Positions 33,201 to 44,893 of a stretch of DNA of 64,000 nucleotides are shown in pieces. Within the stretch, counting starts at the first letter, position 1, and the number at the start of each line of letters is the position of its first letter. The notes beneath the pieces are model-generated. The model saw nothing but the letters and a program-made list of their open reading frames with translations, was not told where the DNA came from and ran no database searches. The DNA is from Chytriomyces cf. hyalinus JEL632 (taxonomy: Eukaryota > Chytridiomycota > Chytridiomycetes > Chytridiales > Chytriomycetaceae), in assembly GCA_025435555.1 (NCBI GenBank), contig JAIWWG010000060.1, forward strand, positions 124,001-188,000. The letters are read 5' to 3'. The translations under genes were made by a program, and so were the position numbers.

Positions 33201-33386
33201 CAAGATCGAAACTATTCTTGTCATCCTGTCGGTGACGATTATCGCGAGCCACAGCAGCATATCAAGAAGAACGGGAAACCATCAAGGCGCAAAACGCTGC
33301 TTAATCTGCAGTTTGATCCCAAAAGAGTTGAGAGGAGGTGGAGAGTGCTTCGTAAGCAGATGATTTGGAATACCAACGAGTGGTGA
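30280..33386 (+). CDS. Multi-repeat SANT/Myb DNA-binding protein
   Basis: Model: start 30280 (MSLILNAHVAALRRHAIEAR) or 30699 (MNDAALMEKLRAG). In-phase introns lie at about 30604-30689, 30742-30806, 31512-31596 and about 32489-32594. The middle holds at least four Myb/SANT units with spaced tryptophans: ADWTPELSKQLIAAVEMYGPKW, LVWTKELDELLLHHMTKLG, SVWTPEEDAILLKAYEEY and IPWTPEEDKRILQFKTRYP, each followed by a third helix (LYEAYW, IFAHWHE, ISQRINRLYQ). Another SANT-like stretch, KFSEEENAVLVKMFRELNG, lies further on. The C-terminal third has no recognised domain and ends basic (KRVERRWRVLRKQM). A nuclear DNA-binding factor is inferred. SNAPc-type or other multi-Myb proteins are alternatives. Confidence 0.75.
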
Positions 33387-33828
33387 GGTTCTATCACTGG
33401 GGCCTGTGAGCGCAAGTTGGGATGATGGATGTTGGGTGGAAGAAGCGGGTTAAATAAATAACGCCGGAGTCCCTGACGCCGTTATTCCTAATATTTCTCA
33501 AACACTTCCTCTGCATGAATTCACACTGGTTTTATTCGACAAGGGCAAGAGTTTTGATTTTGCAGAGGTCGCGAAAATGCTACCCACGACGTGGCTCAAA
33601 ACGAGCAAACCGGCAGTTGCCTCAATAAAGCACGCGGAATGAGACTCATTTTCATCTGTCTGAATCCACACCACCGTCTTTGTTCTTCTCATTTAGTTAG
33701 CTGATGCATAATTAATTATCCAACGAGTTTGCCCGTTGGTCTTCTTCTCGTTAAGCTACGTCTGGAATTTTACAATTTACTTCAATGGCAACCTCAACCC
33801 CCGATTTAGTGCTCTTTATTGAACGACA
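33387..33828. other. Intergenic stretch, nothing recognised
   Basis: About 440 bp between two convergent genes. It would hold the 3' ends and polyadenylation signals of both (AATAAA-like AAATAAATAA near 33450). No coding-like frame or repeat was seen. Confidence 0.5.
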
Positions 33829-34527
33829 CTACTTGCTCTTGGCTTTCTCTTCCTCAGCCGCTGCTTTGGCACGAGCTTCACGCTTTCCCTTCAGCTTTTT
33901 GTCTGAGCGAGCCATACGCAAGGTGTGGTACGCATTTGCTTCAACGGCACCCTCAATCTTTCTCTTCACATCAGCGTTGGCAGTCTGAGTAATTGGGAAC
34001 ACGGAGGAAACAGCAACCTGAGTGGCAACAGCCAGCAAAGCCTTGTCGCTGTCAGCTTTCTTGGCTCTGTTGAGTTTACGTGGGAACAGAATGAGCTTCG
34101 ACTTGTATTCAGAGAGACGTTCGGCATTTGCTTGCAGTCCTTCAACACTTCGGTTTTTCCGACGGTGGTCAACAGAGATACCGATTGAGCGAGCTTCTTT
34201 GCGGTTGATTCCAGCAGCCTAGAGTTCCCCAAAATAGTTGATCAGCAACTACAGTTTCCATAGTAGGCGCAGAACCCGAGAACACACCTTCAATTCGTCC
34301 AGCGAGAAACCACGACCAGCTCTCAGCTTGTTGTTGTATCGGACGGTTGGGGCACGGACAGCAGGGCGCAAAAGTCCATCGACTGGGCGTGGGGCAATGA
34401 GAGCAGCCTTCTTGACACGGTTCACTCTTCTGGTCTTCTTGGCACCTGGCTGATCGAACCAGGTCTTGACACGCAGCTGCCATCCCTTGCGGAAGTGCTG
34501 GTTGGGCAACACGTTGTTGTGCTTCAT
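33829..34527 (-). CDS. RPL13: 60S ribosomal protein eL13
   Basis: Two exons, 34288-34527 and 33829-34218, joined in phase (GTGTGT...CTCTAG). Exon 1: [58 protein letters not shown] and [10 protein letters not shown]. Exon 2: [28 protein letters not shown]-type [13 protein letters not shown], and a Lys/Ala-rich tail. About 209 residues, the usual size. eL13 binds 25S rRNA in the large subunit. A conserved gene with no anomaly; its start lies 65 nt or less from the nearest upstream T/C-rich promoter-like bases. Confidence 0.97.
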
Positions 34528-34901
34528 TTCTTAGATCTGCGGCAAAGAAGGTTGGATATCAGCCACTATTCGCAATGAGCTGAGCACGGTATTCGAATGG
34601 GAATTGACGGCAGTCCATTTTGAACAGTTCGAGTTTCAGTTCGCATCCAAACCCATCCAGAACTGTGTCCATTCCTCCCATCAGATGGCATACGACCATG
34701 ATAGAGAGTTCGAGTCGCTGATGGCGTCGATACGTGGCCAGGCGAGTCGTGATGTGGGGTTGATGATGTCACAGTGTGCATGCATGAACTCACATTTGTG
34801 ATTTACCGAAACAGGAGCAATACACGACTCAAACAACTCGAAGCAACTGCACACCACCATTAGCACCTGACAAGATCGTTTATTTCAACCTGACTCTATT
34901 T
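34528..34901. other. Intergenic stretch upstream of eL13
   Basis: About 370 bp holding the ribosomal protein promoter and the 3' flank of the SET-MYND gene. No protein-like frame. A direct feature worth noting is the palindromic TGTGCATGCATGAACTCACA near 34776, which could be a factor-binding site. Confidence 0.35.
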
Positions 34902-36068
34902 CTACAGCTCTATGACGCATCTCCCGCATGTACATTCAAATCCGTACACTTCTTGCAACTCTTGCCGCCTCCCTTCAACACTCAGTCCTACATCAATGTA
35001 TCCATGCGTCAGCAGTTCTCCTTCAGCAACATTTCGCGCAGCCCGAAAAACAATAGGGGGTTGCTTTTCAATCGTATCATGAATCAACTTCACGGTGTCA
35101 CCAAGGTCCACTGCGAGATTCGAACCAACTGCCAGACTAAAAGACGATCCATTCAACGCACTGCGCTCTAGGTTCATTTCGCATGAATGATCAAAGAAAG
35201 AGGCGGACGGGTACAAGGCCTGACCAATCATGGTACCATCCTTGTGCCAAAGTCCAAACCCGTTGATTTGCCGAATGGCGATAGGTCTCGCGCATTCGTA
35301 AAATTTTTGGAGTATATGGTTGAAAAGAGTTGCTGAGAAGCAGGCGCCAGGTTCATGGTAGTTGTAATAAATGAGAAATGAGTTGAGAGAGCACAAAATA
35401 GCACATGAAGGCCTTCGATTTGGATATTCATCCGCCTATCGTAAATAAGATGCTCGTTTGAGACGAGCTCCATGACATGGCCATACGTGGGCAGTTGGCT
35501 GTTGTTATTTGAAGGAGGCAAAACTTCGTCAAGCAAGCTCACTGCGGATGCAGAAGTCCAAAATCCACCGAGCAATATCATAAATATCCGCGGCACTGTA
35601 TGCCTGCATAAGATCAGTCTCAGCAGGCGGCTGAGACGTCTTCGAGATGATCGCTTCAACGTCCGAGAGTAATGCCGCAAAAGACGGGTTCTCGTCCGAA
35701 AGAACCGTTGCCAATTCGAGCAGACGACTGCATTCGTACGTTGCATGAAAGAACGCGTGGCTCGATTTGCAGGCAGGTGAGCAGTAGAAGGCCGAATCGC
35801 GGCAGTTGGTGCATCGGCTTCGCAGTGCTGGTGAGTTCCCATCGCCCAAAGTTGTATTATCGCGGGCCACGAAGCAGTAAGCACAGACTGTCGACACAAA
35901 TGCCTTGTCCACCGACACTCCGTAAGGCGCCGACACTCCGTAAGGCGCCGACACTCCGTAAGGCGCCGACACTCCGTAAGGCGGACATGCGTATTTGTCG
36001 AATTCAATAGGAGCGCTCACGCTGTAGTCGACAATTTCGAAATGGCCCTCTTCTTCTTCGCCGGCCAT
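34902..36068 (-). CDS. SET and MYND domain protein (SMYD-like lysine methyltransferase)
   Basis: Start chosen at 36068 (MAGEEEEGHFEIVDYSVSAP); in-frame ATGs also lie further up. The order is a fourfold PYGVSA repeat (residues about 28-52), a MYND zinc finger (CAYCFVA, CTNCRDSAFYCSPACKSSH, HATYEC), a helical linker, the SET core (ASFFDHSCEMNLERSAL), and GYIDVGLSVEGRRQEL with the post-SET cysteines FECTCGRCVIEL, ending at 34902. The family adds methyl groups to lysines using S-adenosylmethionine. The usual NHSC signature reads DHSC here. The N-terminal SET strand (GRGLVAT type) normally found before MYND is not seen. At least two introns, near 35400-35530. Confidence 0.85.
35913..35984 (-). repeat. 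Four perfect-length 18-bp tandem repeats inside the SET-MYND gene
   Basis: Unit CGACACTCCGTAAGGCGC at 35913, 35931, 35949 and 35967 (the last differs only in its final base). Multiples of 18 keep the frame, so the protein gains six residues (APYGVS) per unit. Near-identity of all four copies means recent slippage, and copy number is likely to differ between strains. Confidence 0.95.
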
Positions 36069-36337
36069 TGCGCTGCGTTCACCGTGAATTGTTGACGGTC
36101 TTTGTTTATTATCTGTCATCTGTCCATATTTTTTCGAATGCAGCCATGCCACACGTTACAAACAAAGCCACGCCTCTTTCATTTCCTGACTTCAAGTCAA
36201 ACGAACCCGGAAAAGTCACACCCACCCGAGGCAAGTCCCGAACACGTTCACCTTGCGAGAAAAAGCTGAGTTAGAAGGATGCTAAGAGAAGTAAATAAAG
36301 GGGGTCTTTCTTTCCTTTTGGCGTCAAGTTTGCAAGC

Positions 36338-36590
36338 GACCATCCAAGACGAGCACGAAGGGTCAAACCCACAAAGGCGCGAAGGGCTCTGTGGATTGTC
36401 TTGAATACTTTATCGCAAGCAATCAACCATCCAGAGCGAGCACGAAAGGTCAAACCCACAAGGGAGCGAAGGGCTCTGTAGATTGCTGAGGAGGTATCAC
36501 TTTGCCACGATCCACCAGCCAAAACGAGCACAAAGGGTCAAACCCGCAGAGGCACGAAGGGCGCTGCGGATTGTTTTGGAGGTATCTCAG
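36338..36590. repeat. Three imperfect ~87-bp direct repeats
   Basis: A block reading GAGCACGAAGGGTCAAACCC, then CGAAGGGCTCTGTGGATTG, occurs at about 36351, 36438 and 36526, at 87-88 bp spacing and roughly 85% identity. A more decayed trace (GAGGCACAAAGGGCTCTGTG) lies near 36870. The short GGGTCAAACCC core is close to a tRNA B-box, so a SINE-like or tRNA-derived origin is possible but unproven. The surrounding 36069-37146 region has no recognisable gene. Confidence 0.7.
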
Positions 36591-37146
36591 GGGTCTCAAC
36601 TCACTAACAGGGCACCACACTCACACTCCCACACTTGCATCCTGGTCCCACACACTTGCGCAGATGGGTACAAAAATGCCACACTCTTTGACCCAATTGC
36701 AAAAAATATGTTTGAAACCAATTCAAGCAACACAAATGGACACGGATTACAGGGAATGTAGTTTCTTTTGAAGTGCCAGACATCTGAACTGAGGCTTCCA
36801 AACCCAAGAGAGGCGAGGTTCATTGGTTGGTTTAGAGGCATCCAAGGCATCGCTCATGTAACCCTTAGAGGCACAAAGGGCTCTGTGGGGCTGGCAGGCT
36901 CACTTTCCTGGCCATGAAACATCCGAAACAAAGAGGCGCAACAGGGCATATGGGAGCCCCTCTTGTCAAGTTGTCATTCAACCCGCAGAGGTGCGATGAG
37001 TCTCTGGAGATTGGTTGGATAGAGGCTAAACCTGCGGAAGGGACGGGTTTGTTTTGGATGTTTCTTTTTTTGCACTTTGGCGGTGGATTTTGCTTTTATT
37101 TCTGTACATTTTACACCCTGACATATCAGCAGCTCAGCTTGAAAAA

Positions 37147-40100
37147 ATGGCAACCTCCATGAATCAGAGTGCCGTGTACTGGAAAGGCTATACCTCAACA
37201 AGCAGGCAGCCACTGCTGATGGAGCACCTCAAAGCCATGAAGGAAATGCTCGACACAGTTGACTTTGTCAGCACCCAGTTGAGGACTTGGATTGGACAAT
37301 ATGTTCAAAACATAAAAACCATGTGGAATTGAAGGTAAGAGGGCTTTGCCCGTCATAATCGGAGTAATAATCGATATTTAGAGTCACAGTGGGCACAAAT
37401 GATGATGTGCGGGACTGGTTCAATGAACAGAAGCATGTTGCTGTTGCTATCCAAGGCAAGCAACAAATTTATCGCGGCGAGACCTTTTACAAAAGCCATA
37501 TCAGGCTCAAAGAAACCAAAAGTGTCGGTACAAATGGTGGTGGCACACTGTACGAAGGTTTGTGACTTGAGGACTAGGTGCTACAACGATGGTTTTGATC
37601 TAAGAAGATGTTTATTTGCCTTGTGGAAGCTCTACCATTTATACCCTTTGGAACAGAACGTAAAAGAATCACTCATGGGTGGAAACTCATGGGTATCTCC
37701 CTGGTTTTCTATTTTTTCACAGTAGAAATTATAAAGAACTAAGATGGAAATCCCCCGAACGTCCCCAAGGACTGTTGGGCCTTTACCAATCCAAAAAGTT
37801 ACGATTTGAATAAGAACCTATCCAACCAACGTCCAAAGTGCATATGACTGTATCCTTGGACCTCTGACAGGGACTCTCCCATCTGGGTAGGGAGCCGTGG
37901 GTCCAAGTGATGGTGTACAGGTAAGCAGTGCTGCCTGCTGTCCATATACATTTCAGCGTGCCAGTTTGACTGTGGTGTACTAACTTTGAACTTTGCTTAT
38001 GTAAGATCTAGGTCCTCAAGTGATGCCTATCCGGGCTCAAACCTTCGTTTCAACTACACAAGCTATATACTGGTGTGTTTCTGCCGAATGCTTGGTGTTG
38101 CAGGTAGTTTGGCTTAGTACTGTTGGTATTCTCTAGAGTGATAGAGTCTGACACCTTATGACAACTTGGTGAGGGTGTCATATGAAGGTGTGTTATCATG
38201 GTGGATCGTTTAAAGTCCCAACTTTGTGTAAATAAAGATTTATTGGGGCCTTGGCAGTATGCCTCACAACTTCTCATCCAGTGACAATAAATAGCCGTGG
38301 ATGGCACTTGGGTGCTCATAGGACTTGGCAGATGTGCCAGAGACCTGTGTGTGTGATCGACGGTGTGTTACCGTCCTGTGGCTTGTCTATATTCACACAA
38401 AGTTGTGTGTATTTCACATCTTTGTTACGTTTGGGGTCTGCAGGTGCTCAAACACATGTTTCCCACATCTTCATGCATTCCAGAGATTTTGAGCTCTCCT
38501 TTACGTTGAGTACATGAGGAGACTGCTGGTCCACCTTGACCAGGATCCGCAAAAAAAAGGATTCTCTTGGATGTTCTCTCCTCAGATGCCCCCAAACCAA
38601 AGAAATCATGCCCGCTTCACCTTTCTACAGTTCAGAATACCCCAGTAGCCACTGACGTCAATGATAAATTATCATCAAAGTGCCAAGACATTGACATTTT
38701 GGGGAGTGACGATGAAGTGGAGTTACCAAAGATACAATCACATGGCATTCAGGAACCACCATTGTGGTTTCAGCCTGCAAGGATGAAGTATTTTGAGCTC
38801 CAACAACGAAGGGAGTTTGAGGAGTTGATATCTTCCAAGTAAGGAATGAAGTAATACAATTGCACCGCTTTTTTGACATTCTAATACCATAGGGCACTGT
38901 ACTGGCGAATTATTGATTTGACCAACTTCAGTGAACTGAAGTCGTATCTGAAGCCAATTGAAATCAAGGCAGCCCGGGATCTATTTTCACTTTCAGTACC
39001 CAACTTGTCCAACTTCAAGGTGCTTTCCAACACTGAAGATGTCCTTTCGAAATTGGAAGAGATTTCACCAGATCAAGTAATTGAAGTCTGCAAAGATGTT
39101 TGCCTGAATGGGCCAGTTGGTGGTTCTGTGCAAGCTAGCATCCCTCATAGAAACCAACCTCAAATCTACTTCGTCCCAACCAAACACGAGAGCCTACAAT
39201 GCTGATAGATTGAAGAATATTCTGGGAACGAATGTTCCAAAAATGAATGACAGCGCGACTAAAGTTGCCATGCTGGTGTCATTGTATGACTCCAGTGGGA
39301 TACATCTTCAATCTGTTCAATCAATTGTAAGTGGTCTTGGTCACGCACACTTGAAGTTGCGCTAAAATCTGTTTTAGGTATGAAATGATTGAAAAAGGAA
39401 TACCATGCCGCAACAACACGGAAAGGGACTTAGATGCAAACTACTTTTGGGACACGTTTGCATGTCTTGAGTCTGTGTCAGCCATCCATTAGTGAGTTTG
39501 TTGTCTATTTGATTTCATTTTGGGTTAAGTCCTGTTCATTTTAGCAGTGAGGCTGTGTGTCGAGCATCAAGATTTCGGAGATGCCGCTCTTCTCCTCTGT
39601 GTGAAGGATATCATGTGGACTATATTTTCACGGTACTTGTGTTGTAGAACCAGACTATCTATATGTTCTGACCATCCAGTTGACAGTCTCTTCAAAATCA
39701 AATTGGCGCCTATGGCGACAAGTTTGCGCTATGTGAGATTGCAGGAATCATGATGAGAAAGCCAGGACTGACTTTTTCAAGCTGGCAAAAACAATGCGCG
39801 ACACTCATTTATCCCTCTGTCGAAATCTTCTCAACAATGCTCAATCATTGTCAAAGTTTGTGAAGGCACTTGATGTCCTCAGAATTGTAGGATTTCGAAC
39901 TTCGGGATTCAAGGTGACGACATCCATTTTAATTCCTGCTGGAGGTGGCTTCTATGTCCGTGGTATTGTTGATGAGCTCGTAGTGCCTGTTGCGATGAAA
40001 AATCTACAAGACAATTGCGCAGTTGCTCGCGCTATGTTGAAAATGAAGGTATGGAATTTTCATTGCAACGGAATACATCCTAACTGACGTTTTTTACAAA

Positions 40101-40269
40101 GGGTGTAATTGCAACTACAATCCATGAGTACAATGAAATCAGAACGCAACTGGCACGTGAAAAAAATGCAAGAAGAGAAAGTCTGGGGATGACGTGGGCT
40201 GAGGTTTGTGAGGCAGCGTCACCCAAAGGTCACGTTGTTCCCAAGAAAGGCAACAAGAAGGGAACATGA
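37147..40269 (+). pseudogene. Unrecognised multi-exon gene, Crinkler-associated / PD-(D/E)XK-like, apparently decayed
   Basis: Coding-like pieces in order on plus: MATSMNQSAVYWKGYTSTSR (37147), VGTNDDVRDWFNEQKHVAVA (about 37386), an acidic exon ending LQQRREFEELISSK (38585-38840) spliced to ALYWRIIDLTNFSELKSYL, IPCRNNTERDLDANYFWDTF, CEGYHVDYIFTV, GDKFALCEIAG, DFFKLAKTMRDTHLSLCRNL with FYVRGIVDELVVPVAMKN, and GVIATTIHEYNEIRTQ, ending PKKGNKKGT at 40269. The late part (YHVDYIF, an acidic strand, then a helix with KLAKTMRD and a beta sheet) resembles nuclease-like proteins abundant in Rhizophagus and chytrids. The pieces do not all stay in one frame, so it looks partly decayed. A 700-bp stretch without coding signal lies between 37700 and 38560. 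Confidence 0.4.
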
Positions 40270-40445
40270 TACGTAAATTGTAATTACTGTAAACATTATT
40301 TCTGTGTTGAATGTATTGTAAGGGAGCCAAAAAATCGTACGTCTTCGTAAAATTGCTGCTTCTCAAGCCGTGATTTTTTGGTTCCATTTTATTTGTGTCC
40401 GACAACACGGGCTTTTTTTAATGAAAGAAACATGAGTTTTACCAA

Positions 40446-40987
40446 ATGATTGACGAAGACTGCGAGTTGATTGACCTCACCTTGGATGACGAACCGGACG
40501 TCTTGCTGGACGTATTGGAAGATACAAACTTCGCCCGTGATTTTGACACTTTTGTGAAGAATCAAGCCCCAGTTGCATCGGACGCACCATCATTGCTCCA
40601 ATCATTATTTACGTCAGTACTCTCTTCAAGGGTGATGTGACTATCCTGGTGGAAGAAGATTTGGATGGAATCGAATTGAAAGCCCATGGCCACTTTGAGT
40701 TTGTGCTTCGTCGAGGGAACAAGCGGGTTTGTATTGTAGAAGCAAAGAAGGACGATATCGAACAAGGTCTTGCGCAGGATTTGTTGGGATGTGAGGTGGC
40801 TGCTGAGCTTGATAATTTGGACAAGGTGATGGGAATCGTTACAAATTACGTTCAGTGGAACTTCCTTCGCAGTTTGGATGAAAGTATTGACATGGAGGAG
40901 TGTTCGTTGGAACTGAAGGATGGTTACCCAACTCGGTCGTCGTTGTTATGTATTGCTGGAAAGATATATTCAATGCTGAGCGATTGA
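40446..40987 (+). pseudogene. PD-(D/E)XK nuclease-like (Crinkler-type C-terminal domain), probably broken
   Basis: Begins MIDEDCELIDLTLDDEPDVL and carries a beta-rich core with strands GDVTILVEEDLDGIELKAHG and HFEFVLRRGNKRVCIVEAKK, followed by QGLAQDLLGCEVAAELDNLD and VTNYVQWNFLRSL. The EAK after a hydrophobic strand fits the E-x-K of PD-(D/E)XK nucleases, and the layout matches nuclease domains attached to Crinkler-type proteins. It does not read as one open frame. It lies in the same direction 176 bp after another decayed nuclease-like gene. No secretion signal is visible. Confidence 0.45.
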
Positions 40988-41228
40988 CTCAATAAACCCA
41001 AGCGTTTCATTCAATCAGTATCACATATTCTACAATGCGGATTGGAACAGAACCTATCAGAATGCAAAATCCCATCGACTCATCACCTGAGAGCCCTTCT
41101 TTGCGATTTCCAGTTGACAAGTCGGATTTCCTCATCCAATGGATGAACCCAATCGATTGATCCATGTAAATGGTCTCGCGGTAGTTTCTCACTCAGGTGA
41201 GCATGTAGCCCGATGGCTTTGTATTTTT

Positions 41229-41685
41229 TCATGCAAACATGTTTCCACTCAACGAACCAAAGTCAATGCCGTCTGACTCAAGGATGGCGCGGAACTGCTC
41301 GAACCGCTCACTCACTGAAGCGGTTTGAAACTGGAAGCTTGCAAGACATTCTCCCGCGTTTCGACCCCGTGTAACGACAGGCTCATCGTCCGAATCAGAA
41401 TCCATTGCCACAGCTTCTTCTTCATCCTCTTCGGGATCATCGATATCATCATCACCCTCCTCTTCATCACCCTCGTCAAACTCTTCCATGTCGTGCACAT
41501 CTTCAACTTCTTCAAAGTCATGTGCCGCTACCCAGCACAACCTCGCCCTGAGTCAGATTCCTCGTTGCCACAGCGCAGCGACCTTGGTTCGGTATGGCCT
41601 GAATGCCGAACGGGAACTTGCGTCGCTCGACAAACGCTGCTGTCAAGTTGGCATTGAACTTGGTCGATTTACCAGCTTCTTCCAT
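41229..41685 (-). CDS. Short SET-N-terminus-like protein with acidic tail (uncertain gene)
   Basis: From the ATG at 41685: MEEAGKSTKFNANLTAAFVE, FPFGIQAIPNQGRCAVATRN and LTQGEVVL, which resembles the first SET strands of SMYD proteins (GRGLVATRDIKPGEVV). The downstream part, in another frame, is a strongly acidic stretch (DEGDEEEGDDDIDDPEEDEE) followed by SFQFQTASVSERFEQF and SGNMFA with a stop at 41229. The join between the two was not resolved, and no MYND finger or core SET is present. It may be a truncated relic or a short gene. It is divergent from homocitrate synthase with 50 bp between starts. Confidence 0.4.
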
Positions 41686-41735
41686 CTCTCCTTTTGAGTC
41701 ATAAAATATACCAACGAAGTTTTTAAAAAAAAAAA
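41686..41735. promoter_or_regulatory. 50-bp divergent promoter (short SET-like gene / LYS20)
   Basis: Only 50 bp separate two opposite start codons. It contains an AT-rich ATAAAATATACC and an A-run just before the LYS20 ATG. Leader and promoter elements must overlap the neighbouring gene. Confidence 0.45.
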
Positions 41736-43583
<1,848 letters not shown>

Positions 43584-43786
43584 AAGGAGAAGCAAAAGGA
43601 GGAAGGATGAGGTTGGGGGTTTTTGTTCGATTTTGCATTCTCGCTGTTTGTGTTTTTTATGTCTCTTCTCCCTTGGTCTGTCACTGCCTCCCTCTCTCAT
43701 TTTTTATTTTTTTTTCCCTTTTCGTGGAACGATTTTATGCTCAAAAAAGTGGGATTTGTACAAGCCGTTTTGCGAAGTAGTTTTTT

Positions 43787-44814
43787 TTATATTTTTGACT
43801 TTTTTGACGGCACAAGCGCCGTTTTGATTGCTTCAAGATTATCCTTTGCCCCCCACAAAGACACAAATTCTGCCCGTTCTCTTTCAAGACACTTCCTTAA
43901 CCCAGCAATGTACGCATCAACACCATCCTCATGTCCAGCATCCAAAACAACGCGCTTCATTGCACGCACAGCCGCCGGATACGCGTCCACAAAGTCCCGC
44001 TCAAACAAATCCCGATGCACAAGTTGTACCGCCGAAATCGCAGTATCCGCTTCAGGCGCGTCAGAGACATGCGTTGCAAGGTTCAAATGGTGCGCTTCGA
44101 AAGCGGAGAGAATACGTGGGGTTGTCAGGAGGCGGAGAGCGTGTGATGCGCCAAAGAGGGAGCGGAGACGCGTGCCGGCGCCCCAGCCTGGAACGACTCC
44201 CATTTTGGATTGAAAGAATCTGAATCAAAATGAAAGTCAATGTTTTGTTGTTGTTTCGAGAGATTGGGAGATTGCAGAGTACGTATAACACAATTGCATG
44301 CCTACTCACCCGGTTCGCGCAGACGGAGACATGACCCGAAAGTCACACCAGGACATGAGCTCAGCCCCACCACCAAGTGCAAAGCCGTCAACGGCAGCAA
44401 TCGACACGAGCGGCAACGCATGCAGCAGCAACATATTCTCATGCATCACTTTCGACATGTGTGCCGCAAATGCGGGGTCCAGCGTGTCCGCATCCGTGTC
44501 AGCCGTCTTTGAAGTGAGATCTTTCTTGAAGGAATCAGTGATTCATTGTGACACATGACAACAATGACGTGGCATGCCTCACCGAATCCGGAGCAGAAGG
44601 ATCCATTCGCACCGGCAACAACAACGGCAACGAGCGACTCGAGAGTCTGCGCAAGCGCACGCACATCAAGCAATGCTTCTCGCAGCTGTGTCATCATTCC
44701 CGGTGTGAGCGCGTTACGGCGACTTGGGTTGTGCAGCTGGATTGTTGCGTAGTGCTTTGTCTTGCTGCCCAGACCTGTTGCGACGAGAGGCAGCACGCGC
44801 ACGTGGGGGGTCAT
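43787..44814 (-). CDS. Crotonase-family enzyme, ethylmalonyl-CoA decarboxylase (ECHDC1) type
   Basis: Three exons from the ATG at 44814 (MTPHVRVLPLVATGLG), joined in phase through ...SGFG|DLTSK... and ...ARTG|FFQSK.... Crotonase motifs: ATIQLHNPSRRNALTPGMM, GANGSFCSGFG (oxyanion hole), VDGFALGGGAELMSWCDFRV, and KMGVVPGWGAGTRLRSLFG, the VPGWG.GTRL pattern typical of ECHDC1. ECHDC1 removes wrongly carboxylated ethylmalonyl- and methylmalonyl-CoA made by side reactions (metabolite repair). The C-terminus is helical and ends KSKI. About 290 residues, normal. The alternative is a plain enoyl-CoA hydratase, less likely given the PGWG motif. Confidence 0.82.
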
Positions 44815-44893
44815 TTGCTTTATTATTTTTTTTTTGGAATTGTTGGAAAAACAAACAAAAAAACAAACACTTTCAGAGAGAGAGAGCACCAAA
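44815..44893. promoter_or_regulatory. 79-bp divergent promoter (ECHDC1-like / CFAP300)
   Basis: The starts of two divergent genes are 79 bp apart. The interval is T/A-rich (TTTATTATTTTTTTTTTGG) with a GAGAGAGAGAG run just before the CFAP300 start. No clear TATA box. Confidence 0.45.

Noticed and set aside
36338-36590. Regularly spaced repeats resembling a CRISPR array
   Set aside because: The genome is eukaryotic, the copies are imperfect, and the spacers are partly similar to each other; a tandem repeat explains it.
37054-37332. Secreted protein with signal peptide MDVSFFALWRWILLLFLYIL
   Set aside because: The hydrophobic leader comes from a T-rich stretch before a better ATG at 37147; there is no independent support for secretion.
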